From Anaeromicrobium sediminis (GTDB lineage Bacteria > Bacillota > Clostridia > Peptostreptococcales > Thermotaleaceae), in NCBI RefSeq assembly GCF_002270055.1, contig NZ_NIBG01000026.1, positions 1 through 61,243 of the forward strand: 61,243 bases of DNA. The letters run 5' to 3'. Positions 32,933 to 42,215 of this stretch are shown piece by piece. The notes beneath the pieces are model-generated. The model was not told the DNA's origin. It searched no databases and saw only the letters and a list, made by a program, of their open reading frames with translations. The number at the start of each line of letters is the position of its first letter. Position 1 is the stretch's first letter. The translations under genes were made by a program, and so were the position numbers.

Positions 32933-33769
32933 TTATTTAACTAATTTCCCCAATCTCCCACAAATCCTATCGCGCTTTCTTTCCCATGTAGAAAAACTAA
33001 GTGGTTTATCAATTTTAAATACTTCTTCAATCTTTGCTTTGAATGAATTGAGTTTTAAAGGGTCTGTTAGCTTAAAACCTTGAGTTAAAGGAAATACTCC
33101 TTTTATATCTTCGTATGAAAAAGGTGGCACAACAATAGGAATATGTTCTTTAGATAGAACCCAAGAGGCTCCCATTTCACACATGCATACTGGACTTTTA
33201 TAAAAGTTCTCCGATAAAACAAATAAAACAAGCGAGTCACAAGAAAGCTCAGATTTAATAGTATCAAGGAAATTTTCGCCTAACCCAATTCCATATCCGT
33301 CAAACGACGTACAGAAAATTTGATTCGACTCAACACCAATTGTTTCTAGTATTTCAATGACTTCCTCAACAATCTCTGAATCTTTTGAGGCATGACTGAT
33401 AAAAATCTTTGAAATATTTGAAGCTTTTTCATCATCAACATTTGTCATATATGTACTACCAACTTCCTCATTAAACTCATCAATATATTCATTGATAGAA
33501 TCTATTAGAATTTTGAAGTCACGTCGAAAGCAACTAAGATGATCAGACGTATAATCACTTGTTGAGGTAAAAACCATTGCTGGAAAATAGAATTCTAGTT
33601 CGCCAAAATGTTCATATTCAGTAGATTTTTTACCAAACACCTTAACAAGTGTTCTTTCAACCAAGTTCTTCCAATTTTTAAAGTTAGGATCACTACTATC
33701 TTCAACCTTAACCATTTCAGATTTATCTATTAACTTTTTTAATAATTTAATTTTAGTATTTGTATCCAC
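32933..33769 (-). CDS. TIR-domain protein, probable NAD-consuming effector
   Basis: The C-terminal part (from about residue 120) reads KIFISHASKDSEIVEEVIEI, then CDSLVLFVLSENFYKSPVCM and CEMGASW, with E198 as the expected catalytic glutamate of TIR NADases. The N-terminal 115 residues are unrecognised and may be a sensor (contains FPAMVFTSTSDYT). Bacterial TIR proteins often act in phage defence by depleting NAD. The start is GTG after AAGGAGG. It begins about 50 bases from attC-like site C. Confidence 0.85.
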   Translation of the reverse strand: MDTNTKIKLLKKLIDKSEMVKVEDSSDPNFKNWKNLVERTLVKVFGKKSTEYEHFGELEFYFPAMVFTSTSDYTSDHLSCFRRDFKILIDSINEYIDEFNEEVGSTYMTNVDDEKASNISKIFISHASKDSEIVEEVIEILETIGVESNQIFCTSFDGYGIGLGENFLDTIKSELSCDSLVLFVLSENFYKSPVCMCEMGASWVLSKEHIPIVVPPFSYEDIKGVFPLTQGFKLTDPLKLNSFKAKIEEVFKIDKPLSFSTWERKRDRICGRLGKLVK

Positions 33770-33819
33770 AATTTTCCTCCTTATTCATATATAATTACAT
33801 TTTGTATATCAGACATTTC

Positions 33820-33898
33820 GCTTAACGTTTTCTTTACGAACCAAGTTCGTTATTTATACCTGTATAGTTGTATTCACGACATAGGTTCGTGAATATTT
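33820..33898 (-). repeat. attC-like imperfect palindrome, site C
   Basis: On the minus strand the site ends GTTAAGC (33826-33820), a full match to the integron core GTTRRRY, preceded by CGTAAAGAAAAC. Inner arms TTTACGAACC (33833-33842) and GGTTCGTGAA (33884-33893) pair at 9 of 10 positions. Bases 33850-33898 repeat at site D. The TIR gene starts about 50 bases on. Confidence 0.55.
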
Positions 33899-33982
33899 AC
33901 TTATATATGGTAATTTTATGATATAACATTATGTAATTTTTTACAATTTGTTCTTGTATATACCATGTTGTTCCCATCATAA

Positions 33983-34015
33983 AAAATGCTCCCTTCCATC
34001 CAAAGAGAGCATTTT
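33983..34015 (-). terminator. Terminator of the PucR gene
   Basis: AAAATGCTC and GAGCATTTT form a 9-bp stem immediately after the PucR stop, followed by T-rich minus-strand sequence. Confidence 0.8.
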
Positions 34016-34019
34016 CAAA

Positions 34020-35675
34020 TTAAATTTCCCTATTCATCTCATAAACCTTCAAAGCAATCTGCATATTTAATATATTGTTATAATCCTCAAAGTCCACATC
34101 AGTAATCTCCTTTATTCTCTGCATCCTGTATATAACAGTATTATAATGAGTATACATATTCTCAGACATGCGTTTTAAATTACCCTTGCATTTAAAATAT
34201 TCTTCTAAAGTATCTACCAATTGTGAATTCTTTTCCTTGTCATAAGTAACTAATGGCTCTAGCATTTCCTTATAAAATTCACTTAGTTCACCCTTTAATT
34301 CCTCATAGGATAATATTCTGTATATGCCTAAATCATCATAGTGTACTATAGTCTTATTTATGGCCTTTTTAGAAGATTTTAAGGCTTCCCTATAACTTTT
34401 ATATAACTCCCTACTATTTTCATAAAATCTTCCTATACCTATGGAAAAGTTTTTGTGGAGGTCTTCTAATTTGCCATGGGCCACTATTTCTTCGCAAAAG
34501 TTTAGTAGCTTCTTCTTTGAATAATCATTTTCTTTACATCCAAATAGGATTATTATCTTATCACTTTTATCTCCATATAAAATAGTATCTTTAACACTTT
34601 TTCTAAGGCGCTCCACAATGCCTAGGACCTTATTATTTAAGTGCTTTAAAAAATCCACATTGTTAGGCGTTATTCTCATTTTTATTTTTTCATTTAAATC
34701 TATCACAATAGTTGCATAGGATAATTTTTCATCAAATCCGAACACATAACCCTTATTCAAAGCCTTTCTATGGCTGAATTCATCGTTTGATAGAAGATCA
34801 TCAAAAAATTCTATCTTGTGCTTACTTTCAATTTCAAAAACAGATAATTTCTTCATTAAATCTAGTGCAATTAATGGAGTACAGGATTTTATTATGGAAA
34901 AATCTAATGAATTTAATTTTTTGTAGTCTTCCCATATGAATAAATCACCGTAATTTACACCCTTAGCATAGATGGGAATTCTTATTCGAGATACCATCTT
35001 TGATTTAATATTAAAATTTTCATAGTACAAGGTAATACCTTCTTCGTTTAAGACCTTCATCTTTTCTTTTCCATAATCCACCTTTTCCAAGGTGTCTTTA
35101 AATTCACCACAATTGCCAAAGCATATTACATTCCTAAATATGTTTTCTTTTATGGCCATGGTATTATGTATATTTTCATGTAAAACTTGTCCTATTTCTT
35201 TAAGGGTTCCCCCTTCTATCATTAGATTCATTATCTTATTATTTATTTCTTCTATTTTCCCAAGTGCATTAGATTGATGATTTATAATCTCCGTTAATGC
35301 TGGAGTCATAATATCTGGATAGGATATGTTTTGGGGTATTTCCACAATGGGAAAACTTAATTGTTCAGATATATTAATAATCGACTTAGGTATCTCCTTT
35401 ATATATCTCTTTGTCTTTATTCCTATTCCTGCTAATCCCTTTTTATTAAATTTAGTTATAAGGTTTTTTAGTTCCTTCATATTATCTTTTACAGAATATG
35501 CTGTAGTTAATATGAACTCTCCTTCTCCTACCCAGTCTATAATATCTGGTACTTCCATAACATTTATTTTAGTAACTCTTCTATTTAATCCCATTTGTCC
35601 TGAAATTACTTTAGCATCCTTTAAAATATTTAATTTCAATAATTCTTCTATAGTTATTCCAAAGTTATTTTTCAA
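34020..35675 (-). CDS. pucR: PucR-family transcriptional regulator of purine catabolism
   Basis: PucR in Bacillus activates purine-degradation genes. The 551-residue protein has the N-terminal PucR domain (GITIEELLKLNILKDAKVIS, then VMEVPDIIDWVGEGEFILTTAY), a central CdaR GGDEF-like region (IGIGRFYENSRELYKSYREA), and a C-terminal helix-turn-helix, NLKRMSENMYTHYNTVIYRM. It lies next to the purine permease and xanthine dehydrogenase genes, separated by a small divergent gene, and probably senses a purine-pathway intermediate. Confidence 0.92.
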   Translation of the reverse strand: MKNNFGITIEELLKLNILKDAKVISGQMGLNRRVTKINVMEVPDIIDWVGEGEFILTTAYSVKDNMKELKNLITKFNKKGLAGIGIKTKRYIKEIPKSIINISEQLSFPIVEIPQNISYPDIMTPALTEIINHQSNALGKIEEINNKIMNLMIEGGTLKEIGQVLHENIHNTMAIKENIFRNVICFGNCGEFKDTLEKVDYGKEKMKVLNEEGITLYYENFNIKSKMVSRIRIPIYAKGVNYGDLFIWEDYKKLNSLDFSIIKSCTPLIALDLMKKLSVFEIESKHKIEFFDDLLSNDEFSHRKALNKGYVFGFDEKLSYATIVIDLNEKIKMRITPNNVDFLKHLNNKVLGIVERLRKSVKDTILYGDKSDKIIILFGCKENDYSKKKLLNFCEEIVAHGKLEDLHKNFSIGIGRFYENSRELYKSYREALKSSKKAINKTIVHYDDLGIYRILSYEELKGELSEFYKEMLEPLVTYDKEKNSQLVDTLEEYFKCKGNLKRMSENMYTHYNTVIYRMQRIKEITDVDFEDYNNILNMQIALKVYEMNREI

Positions 35676-35963
35676 AATAAGCCCTCCTAAGGTTTGGCTA
35701 AAGATAACTTTTATTTTTATCCTTAGTTTATTTAATCAAATTCATCTTCAATAATTCTTATATGCTTATATATATTTAACAAATCTGATTTTTATTACTA
35801 AAAATTAGGACAAAAGTTGGTGTTTTAACGGAACCATTGAATTTAGCCATTTCAATAACACTATTAATAAATCTTTACAAACTCTTTAGATTTTTTTAAT
35901 ACTCTTTATTGTAAAGTAATGCTAAAATATACCATATTAGTGTTTAGGCAGAAGGTGGGAATT

Positions 35964-36107
35964 ATGAATAGATCAAATATATTAAAAGAAGTTTCTAGGG
36001 AAGAAGCAGCTAACATAGTAGGCGAGCTAAATGAAACATCTAAAGAATTAGAAGAATTATCAAAATTCGTAGTAAAACTATATGATGAAATAGTTAAAAA
36101 GAAATAA
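35964..36107 (+). CDS. Small charged protein, 47 aa
   Basis: The start at 35964 was chosen because AAGGTGGG lies just upstream; a longer in-frame start at 35919 has no such site. The 47 residues (MNRSNILKEVSREEAANI to VKKK) are highly charged and helical. The gene sits divergent to pucR and convergent with the permease, sharing a terminator. Family not recognised. Confidence 0.6.
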   Translation: MNRSNILKEVSREEAANIVGELNETSKELEELSKFVVKLYDEIVKKK

Positions 36108-36111
36108 AAAT

Positions 36112-36142
36112 AAGGGCTCCTATTAAATTTAATAGGGCCCTT
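36112..36142. terminator. Bidirectional terminator
   Basis: AAGGGC..CCTATT and AATAGG..GCCCTT form a stem of about 12 bp, with a T run on the plus side (TTTGTTTTTT). It ends both the small plus-strand gene and the xanthine dehydrogenase/permease operon. Confidence 0.85.
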
Positions 36143-36152
36143 TGTTTTTTAT

Positions 36153-37397
36153 TTATTCTGGTAAAACTCTATTTAATACAATTCCTACCATGGCAGCTAA
36201 AGCCATTCCTTCTATTGAACAAGTAGGAGTTATAGCAATAGATGCTCCGCCTAGACCTAGTACTAATATAATCGCACAGATGATTAAGTTTCTAGGTTTA
36301 GTAAAGTCCACATTGTGTTCAACTAAAGTTCTCATACCAATAGATGCAATCATACCAAATAATATGATTGAAATTCCACCAACTACTGCCGTTGGTATGG
36401 TACTAATGAGTCCAGCAAGCTTTGGTACTAATCCTAGTACGATGGCAAATGCAGCTGCTATTCTCATAACCTTAGAATCCCATACTCTAGTTAAAGCAAG
36501 TACTCCTGTATTTTCAGAATAAGTAGTATTTGCAGGACCTCCAAACATAGCAGATATGGATGTACATACTCCATCTGCCAATAAAGTTCTATGAAGACCA
36601 GGATCTTTTATGAAATCGTCTTCCACAGTTGCCCCTATAGCTAATATATTTCCCACATGTTCGATCATGGTAGCCATTGCCATTGGAGCTACTGTAAGTA
36701 TACTGCTCATATTAAATTTCGCTACTGAAAAGGCAGGAATTCCTACCCAAGCTTTAGTGACCATTGGTGCAAAGTCCACATTCCCCGTTGCTAATGCTAC
36801 TATGTATCCTCCTATTAAACCAACTAAAACTGGTATTACTTTTAAGAATCCCTTTGTAAAAATACTAACTATCATAACTATTAAAAAACTTACCGCTGCT
36901 AAACTCCATTTTTGAGAAGCCATGTTTATGGCCACAGGAGCTAATTTTATCCCTATTACAACAATGATAGGACCTGTAACTACAGGTGGAAAATAACTAA
37001 GAACCTTATCCGCATCAAAGTAATACATTAAAAGAGCTAATACTAAATAAACTAAACCGGCAATTACTATACCACCCCTGGCATAAGCTAGACCTTCTGC
37101 CTTATCCATACCCTTTTGCCCCAATATCTCCACTACTGCTAACATAGGAGCAATAAATGCAAAGGATGAACCTAAGAACACGGGAACCCTTTTCTTTGTT
37201 ATCAAGTGACATATTAGGGTACACAACCCTGCCATAAATAAAGTAACGGAAATATCAAGGCCTGTAATAATTGGTACTAATACGGTAGCCCCAAGCATTG
37301 TAAAGGTATGTTGAAGACCAAGTACAGTTGCTTGCAATTTTGACAGTTGACTAATATCAGTTATGGCTTCGTTTGTTGCCAAAGCTTTTCCACTCAT
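36153..37397 (-). CDS. NCS2-family uracil/xanthine permease
   Basis: This membrane protein imports purine or uracil bases with protons. The 414-residue sequence has the NCS2 signature of about 12-14 spans, with LQATVLGLQHTFTMLGATVL at the start, FLGSSFAFIAPMLAV, and GGPANTTYSENTGVLALTRV, the most conserved segment of the family. Substrate specificity is inferred from its place 12 bases after the xanthine dehydrogenase gene, which favours xanthine or urate. Confidence 0.93.
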   Translation of the reverse strand: MSGKALATNEAITDISQLSKLQATVLGLQHTFTMLGATVLVPIITGLDISVTLFMAGLCTLICHLITKKRVPVFLGSSFAFIAPMLAVVEILGQKGMDKAEGLAYARGGIVIAGLVYLVLALLMYYFDADKVLSYFPPVVTGPIIVVIGIKLAPVAINMASQKWSLAAVSFLIVMIVSIFTKGFLKVIPVLVGLIGGYIVALATGNVDFAPMVTKAWVGIPAFSVAKFNMSSILTVAPMAMATMIEHVGNILAIGATVEDDFIKDPGLHRTLLADGVCTSISAMFGGPANTTYSENTGVLALTRVWDSKVMRIAAAFAIVLGLVPKLAGLISTIPTAVVGGISIILFGMIASIGMRTLVEHNVDFTKPRNLIICAIILVLGLGGASIAITPTCSIEGMALAAMVGIVLNRVLPE

Positions 37398-37409
37398 AAA
37401 TTATCCTCC

Positions 37410-39740
37410 TTAATTTTCACCTATAGTTTTCTTTTCCTTAAGTGCATGTAAAACCTTTTCCGGTGTAAGAGGTATACTGTTTAGTCTAACTCCAATAGCA
37501 TCATATAGTGCATTTACTATGGCTGGAGCTGTTGGTATCATAGCAGGTTCTCCAATACCACGGGCTCCATATGGTCCATCTGGCTCTGGATGTTCTACAA
37601 ATTTAACAACCATATTTGGCATATCGCCAACTGTAGGGATCTTATAGTCTACAAAAGAAGGATTTAGTACTTTTCCGCCAGATAATTTTAACTCTTCCAT
37701 AAGGGCTGAGCCTAATCCTTGAACTATGGCACCTTCTAATTGACCTTCTATAAGTTGAGGATTTATTATTTTCCCCACGTCAAAACATGAAGATACATTT
37801 AGTACATGGATATTACCCGTATCCACATCTACTTCGATTTCTACACCTTGACATCCATAAGTCCAAAAGGCCACTGGCTTATCTCCCATTCCCGTATCCT
37901 TATCTGTATTTCTCACATTAGGAGGAATGAAAGAACCTCTTCCTATAATAGGACCGTGAATTCCAGATCCATCTTCCATAGACAGCCCTAAAGCTAAATC
38001 TTTTATGGCCATTTTCTTTTCTGGATAAAGGGTAGATACTACATATCCATCTTCTAATTTTAAATCCCTTTTGTATACTCCAAGGCCCATACTTGCCAAG
38101 TTGAGTAGTTGATCCTTCATGTCGTCACATGCATTTAGTATGGCGTTTCCAGAGCAATAGGTAATACGACTTGCAACAGTTTGCCACTCATATGGAGTGT
38201 GATCTGTATCTCCTGTCTTTATAGTAATTTTACTTGGATCTACAGATAAAGCTTCTGCCGCAATTTGAGTTAAAGCAGTGTCTGATCCTTGCCCAATATC
38301 CTGTGCACTTACTAATAGATGTATTGTACCATCTTCGTTTAATTTTATTACTGCTGATGAAGCCACATTATTAGGCATTGATGGCGCTTTCATACCACAA
38401 GCTATTCCTTTTCCCCGAAGTCGATTTGGTGCTGATGGGGCTTTCTTATTATATAGGTCTATATCTTCAACAGCCACATCTATGCAGTCTAATAATCCAC
38501 ATACGTCTATAGGTGCATTAGTAGCTGTTCTTCCCCCTACCTTTTGAGCATTGATTTTTCTTATTTCAACTGGATCCATACCTAGTTTCTCTGCTATGGA
38601 ATCCATATTTTGTTCTATTCCAAAATGAATTTCAGCCATTCCAAAACCTCTATATGGTCCACCTACAGGATTATTTGTATAAACACATATGGAATCACAC
38701 CAAATATTGTCCACATCATATGGGCCCACAGCAGCAAAACCTGCTGATTTTGTAATGTTTACACCATACTCTGTATAGGCTCCACCGTCCCAGATAAATT
38801 CATTTTTTATAGCCGTTATCTTTCCATTTTTCTTAACACCTGTTTTAAATTTAGAATACATTCCTTGTCTTACAAAGGAATTTACAAATACATCTTCCCT
38901 AGAGAAAGTAAGTTTTACAGGTCTACCATTTGCTTTCATAGCTAAAGGTATTACTATACCTTCTAGTGTAGTTCCTGCCTTACCCCCAAATCCACCACCA
39001 ACGGCTGGTGTTAATACTCTCAATTTATTAAGAGGTATGTCAAAGGCAACAGATAAGGCCTGCCTTACCGCATAAGGTGATTGGCAAGAAGCCCATACAG
39101 TTAAGTTTCCTTCCCTGTCCATTTGAGCTACAGCACTATGATTTTCTATAGGACAATGTTGGATATGGGGAACGAAGAATTCCGTATCAAATACATAATC
39201 AGCTTCCTCAAAACCCTTCTCTATATCTCCCTTTCTTATCTTCTTCCAGTTACTAATGTTAGTTCCTGGCTTTGGAAAGAATATAGGTGCATACTTATAT
39301 TCTTCTAGATCTGGATGGATAATAGATGCATCTTCATTAATGCCATCCTTTGCATTTGCAACAACTGGTAACTCAGCATATTCCACATCTATAAGTTCTA
39401 CTGCTTCCTTTGCAATTTCTTCTGTCTCAGCAGCTACCGCAGCTACAGCTTCTCCCCTATATCTAACTTTATCTACTGCTAAGAAAGTCTTATCCTCTAA
39501 ATACAGACCTACCCTTTTAGAAAAATCCTTTCCTGTAGTTACCACTTTTACTCCCCTTAACTTTTCAGCCTTAGAAGTATCTATATTTATTATTTCTGCA
39601 TGGGCATAAGGGCTTCTCTTTACAGCTGCATATAACATGCGTGACATCTTCAGATCATCTACATATTTTAAGTCTCCTGTTACCTTTTTAATCCCATCTA
39701 CCCTATGTATGCTCTTACCTATATATTTCATCTTATTCAC
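37410..39740 (-). CDS. xdhA: Xanthine dehydrogenase, molybdopterin-binding subunit
   Basis: This subunit holds the molybdenum cofactor and hydroxylates purines. The 776-residue protein has the family's start GKSIHRVDGIKKVTGDLKYV, RGFGMAEIHFGIE near residue 345, the cofactor loop VGGGFGGKAG, and the C-terminal catalytic glutamate expected in ARGIGEPAM (about residue 736). Whether it carries the selenium ligand cannot be seen. It is encoded between the permease and the [2Fe-2S] gene, matching the usual order with separate subunits. Confidence 0.95.
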   Translation of the reverse strand: MNKMKYIGKSIHRVDGIKKVTGDLKYVDDLKMSRMLYAAVKRSPYAHAEIINIDTSKAEKLRGVKVVTTGKDFSKRVGLYLEDKTFLAVDKVRYRGEAVAAVAAETEEIAKEAVELIDVEYAELPVVANAKDGINEDASIIHPDLEEYKYAPIFFPKPGTNISNWKKIRKGDIEKGFEEADYVFDTEFFVPHIQHCPIENHSAVAQMDREGNLTVWASCQSPYAVRQALSVAFDIPLNKLRVLTPAVGGGFGGKAGTTLEGIVIPLAMKANGRPVKLTFSREDVFVNSFVRQGMYSKFKTGVKKNGKITAIKNEFIWDGGAYTEYGVNITKSAGFAAVGPYDVDNIWCDSICVYTNNPVGGPYRGFGMAEIHFGIEQNMDSIAEKLGMDPVEIRKINAQKVGGRTATNAPIDVCGLLDCIDVAVEDIDLYNKKAPSAPNRLRGKGIACGMKAPSMPNNVASSAVIKLNEDGTIHLLVSAQDIGQGSDTALTQIAAEALSVDPSKITIKTGDTDHTPYEWQTVASRITYCSGNAILNACDDMKDQLLNLASMGLGVYKRDLKLEDGYVVSTLYPEKKMAIKDLALGLSMEDGSGIHGPIIGRGSFIPPNVRNTDKDTGMGDKPVAFWTYGCQGVEIEVDVDTGNIHVLNVSSCFDVGKIINPQLIEGQLEGAIVQGLGSALMEELKLSGGKVLNPSFVDYKIPTVGDMPNMVVKFVEHPEPDGPYGARGIGEPAMIPTAPAIVNALYDAIGVRLNSIPLTPEKVLHALKEKKTIGEN

Positions 39741-39752
39741 CCCTTTTTGATC

Positions 39753-40226
39753 CTATATTTCATTATTCTTATTGGAGATTTCCATTATGGCTTCTACTAT
39801 TTTTTTGTATCCTGTGCATCTACACAAATTACCACTTATAGAATCCTTCACTTCCTCCTCTGTAGGCGTAGGATTTTCTTTTAAAAGACCCTTAGCACTC
39901 ATAATCATTCCTGGAGTACAATAGCCACATTGTAGTGCTCCATTTTCAATAAAAGATACTTGTAAATCATCTAATTTAGTTCCATTAGACAATCCTTCTA
40001 TGGTTACGATTTCTCTACCATCTGCTTCTACACCTAAAACTAAACAGGCATTAATAGGTTTTCCATCAAGTAAAATAGTGCAAGCTCCACACTCTCCCAT
40101 GCCGCAACCTTCCTTGGCTCCTGTTAAATCGAAATCTTCCCTTAACATGGTAAGTAAAGTCTTATTAGGTTCCACTTCGTATTCTATTTCTTCATTATTT
40201 AATATAAAATTTATTTTGTGCTTCAC
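39753..40226 (-). CDS. xdhC: Xanthine dehydrogenase, [2Fe-2S] subunit
   Basis: The 157-residue protein carries two [2Fe-2S] clusters. The plant-type cysteines are in EGCGMGECGACTILLDG and the second set in LQCGYCTPGM and CRCTGYKKI. It passes electrons from the molybdenum to FAD. Its start overlaps the end of the FAD subunit gene by 4 bases, suggesting coupling. Confidence 0.96.
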   Translation of the reverse strand: MKHKINFILNNEEIEYEVEPNKTLLTMLREDFDLTGAKEGCGMGECGACTILLDGKPINACLVLGVEADGREIVTIEGLSNGTKLDDLQVSFIENGALQCGYCTPGMIMSAKGLLKENPTPTEEEVKDSISGNLCRCTGYKKIVEAIMEISNKNNEI

Positions 40227-41068
40227 TTTGACACCTCCTCCTTTATAACTTCAAGGCTTCTTTTTATAGCCACCTTCACCATATCTACTCGGTACTCTTT
40301 ACTAGCTCTCACATCTCCTATAGGAGCACATTCTGTAGCTGCTATTTCACATGCTTCTTCTATAACTTCATTAGTTAAACGTTTTCCCTTTAAATATTCT
40401 TCCGTTTTTCTTGCTCTTATTGGAGTTGGAGCAACAGAAGCTAAGGCAATTCTATATTCATCATTTGCTAGGCAGCATGTAGCTCCTACTGTTGATAAGT
40501 CCACTTCTTTTCTTCTAGAAATCTTTTGAAAACCACCTATTATGCCATCATAACGTGGTATTTTTATTGCCTTTAATATTTCTCCATTCTTTAAAGAAGT
40601 TTTTCTTACCCATACAAAGAAGTCATGAATAGACATTTCCTTTTCTCCCTCTGGAGTAAAAATAACTAGTGTTGCGTCTAAAGCCAATAGTGGTGTAGAT
40701 GTATCTGCCAATGGAGATGCATTACATATGTTACCTGCCATAGTAGCCCTATTTCTTACTTGTCCCGAACCTACAGACTTGGCTCCCTCACTTAAAACTT
40801 TATAGCACCTCTTTACTTCCTTGTGATGGGCCATATCATTTAAATTTACACAAGCTCCAATATATATTCCATCATTATCATACTTTATATCATAAAGCTC
40901 TTTTATTCCCTTTATGTCCACTACCACTTTAGGATTAGTTATATTCTCCCTAATTCTAACTAATAAATCTGTACCACCATTTAAAATATGAGCATCATCC
41001 CCATATTTTAATAGAAGGTCACTTGCTTCTTGTAATGTGGTAGGTTTATAATATTCAAAATCTCTCAT
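40223..41068 (-). CDS. xdhB: Xanthine dehydrogenase, FAD-binding subunit
   Basis: The 281-residue protein binds FAD through ILNGGTDLLVRI and AGNICNASPLADTSTPL, and passes electrons to NAD. It is first in the operon xdhB-xdhC-xdhA-permease. Its GGGGGTG ribosome-binding site can pair with a C-rich stretch 28 bases upstream, a possible translational control. A close paralogue lies at 5229-6074. Confidence 0.94.
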   Translation of the reverse strand: MRDFEYYKPTTLQEASDLLLKYGDDAHILNGGTDLLVRIRENITNPKVVVDIKGIKELYDIKYDNDGIYIGACVNLNDMAHHKEVKRCYKVLSEGAKSVGSGQVRNRATMAGNICNASPLADTSTPLLALDATLVIFTPEGEKEMSIHDFFVWVRKTSLKNGEILKAIKIPRYDGIIGGFQKISRRKEVDLSTVGATCCLANDEYRIALASVAPTPIRARKTEEYLKGKRLTNEVIEEACEIAATECAPIGDVRASKEYRVDMVKVAIKRSLEVIKEEVSK

Positions 41069-41077
41069 TTTTTTTCA

Positions 41078-41115
41078 CCCCCGAATGTATATAATATGTA
41101 TATTCCAAAGGGGGG
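41078..41115 (-). promoter_or_regulatory. Hairpin that can mask the xdhB ribosome-binding site
   Basis: On the minus strand CCCCC (41115-41111) can pair with GGGGG (41082-41078), continuing with GAAT/ATTC, to enclose the Shine-Dalgarno of xdhB. The loop sequence is AT-rich (ATACATATTATATAC). Its role in control is inference. Confidence 0.35.
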
Positions 41116-41239
41116 TTCTTCATTTTGTTTATTGTCCTCAAATTTTCATCTATTTAAATTAAATAGGTTTGTTAATAAGTACTAAAAAAATATTATCTAT
41201 CCACATAACCTTAGTAGTTTCTACACAAATACACAAAAA

Positions 41240-41270
41240 AGGTGAAAAAAGCCCAAGCCTTTTTTCACCT
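41240..41270 (-). terminator. Terminator of the metYA operon
   Basis: AGGTGAAAAAAG and CTTTTTTCACCT form a 12-bp stem after the metA stop codon. Confidence 0.8.
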
Positions 41271-41286
41271 TCTTTATATACCTTCC

Positions 41287-42204
41287 CTATTCTATTTCAT
41301 CAATAACATACTTGGTTTCTTGATACACATAATAGTTAAGCCAATTAGTAAACAATAAATTAGCATGACTTCTCCAGGTTAACACTGGATTGTTTTCAGG
41401 ATTATCCCTTAGAAAATAATTTCTAGGTATATCTATATCTAACCCTTTATCCACATCCCTCTTATATTCCTTTAACAAAGTATCAATATCATATTCAGAG
41501 TGACCAGATATGAAAAACTTTCTCCGATCTTTAGAAGCTACTAGATAAACTCCCGCTTCCTCTGAATGGGATAGCAAATCTAGGTCTTTTACCTTTTCTA
41601 TGTCCTCTCTCCTAATCTCCGTATGCCTAGAATGGGGAACCCTAAATAATTGATCAAATCCATAAAAAAGTTTTTCCTCCGGTTCATTTATTTCATGATC
41701 AAATACTCCAAATAATTTCTCCTCTAGGTCATATTTAGGTACATTGTAATAATGATATAACCCGGCCTGGGAACCCCAACATATATATAGGGTGGAGGTC
41801 ACATTTCTATTGGCATAATCTAAAATCTCCTTTAACTCTTCCCAATAGTCCACTTCCTCAAACTCTAATTGTTCCACTGGGGCTCCCGTAATAATCATTC
41901 CATCAAATTTCTTATCTTTTATATGATTAAAGTTTTTATAAAAGGTATCTAAATGAGTTCTTTCTGTATTTTTAGATTCATGGGACTCCATACAAAGGAA
42001 TGTCACTTCTATTTGAATTATAGAATTTCCTATGAGCCTAAGTAATTGTCTCTCTGTAGTCTTTTTATCAGGCATTAAATTTAGTATGGCTATCTGAAGT
42101 GGCCTTATATCTTGATGGATGGCTCTATCTTCTTTTATAATAAATATATTTTCTTTCTTTAATTCTTCTCCTGCAGGTAATTTATCTGGTACAATAACTG
42201 GCAT
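41287..42204 (-). CDS. metAA: Homoserine O-acyltransferase MetA
   Basis: MetA acylates homoserine, the first committed step to methionine; in this lineage the acyl donor is often acetyl-CoA. The 305-residue protein has the typical start [33 protein letters not shown], the catalytic cysteine in [14 protein letters not shown] (about residue 142) and FISGHSEYD. It pairs with MetY, which uses O-acetylhomoserine, so acetyl transfer is favoured. It is second in the operon, 11 bases after metY. Confidence 0.95.
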   Translation of the reverse strand: MPVIVPDKLPAGEELKKENIFIIKEDRAIHQDIRPLQIAILNLMPDKKTTERQLLRLIGNSIIQIEVTFLCMESHESKNTERTHLDTFYKNFNHIKDKKFDGMIITGAPVEQLEFEEVDYWEELKEILDYANRNVTSTLYICWGSQAGLYHYYNVPKYDLEEKLFGVFDHEINEPEEKLFYGFDQLFRVPHSRHTEIRREDIEKVKDLDLLSHSEEAGVYLVASKDRRKFFISGHSEYDIDTLLKEYKRDVDKGLDIDIPRNYFLRDNPENNPVLTWRSHANLLFTNWLNYYVYQETKYVIDEIE

Positions 42205-42215
42205 GTGCGCTCCCC

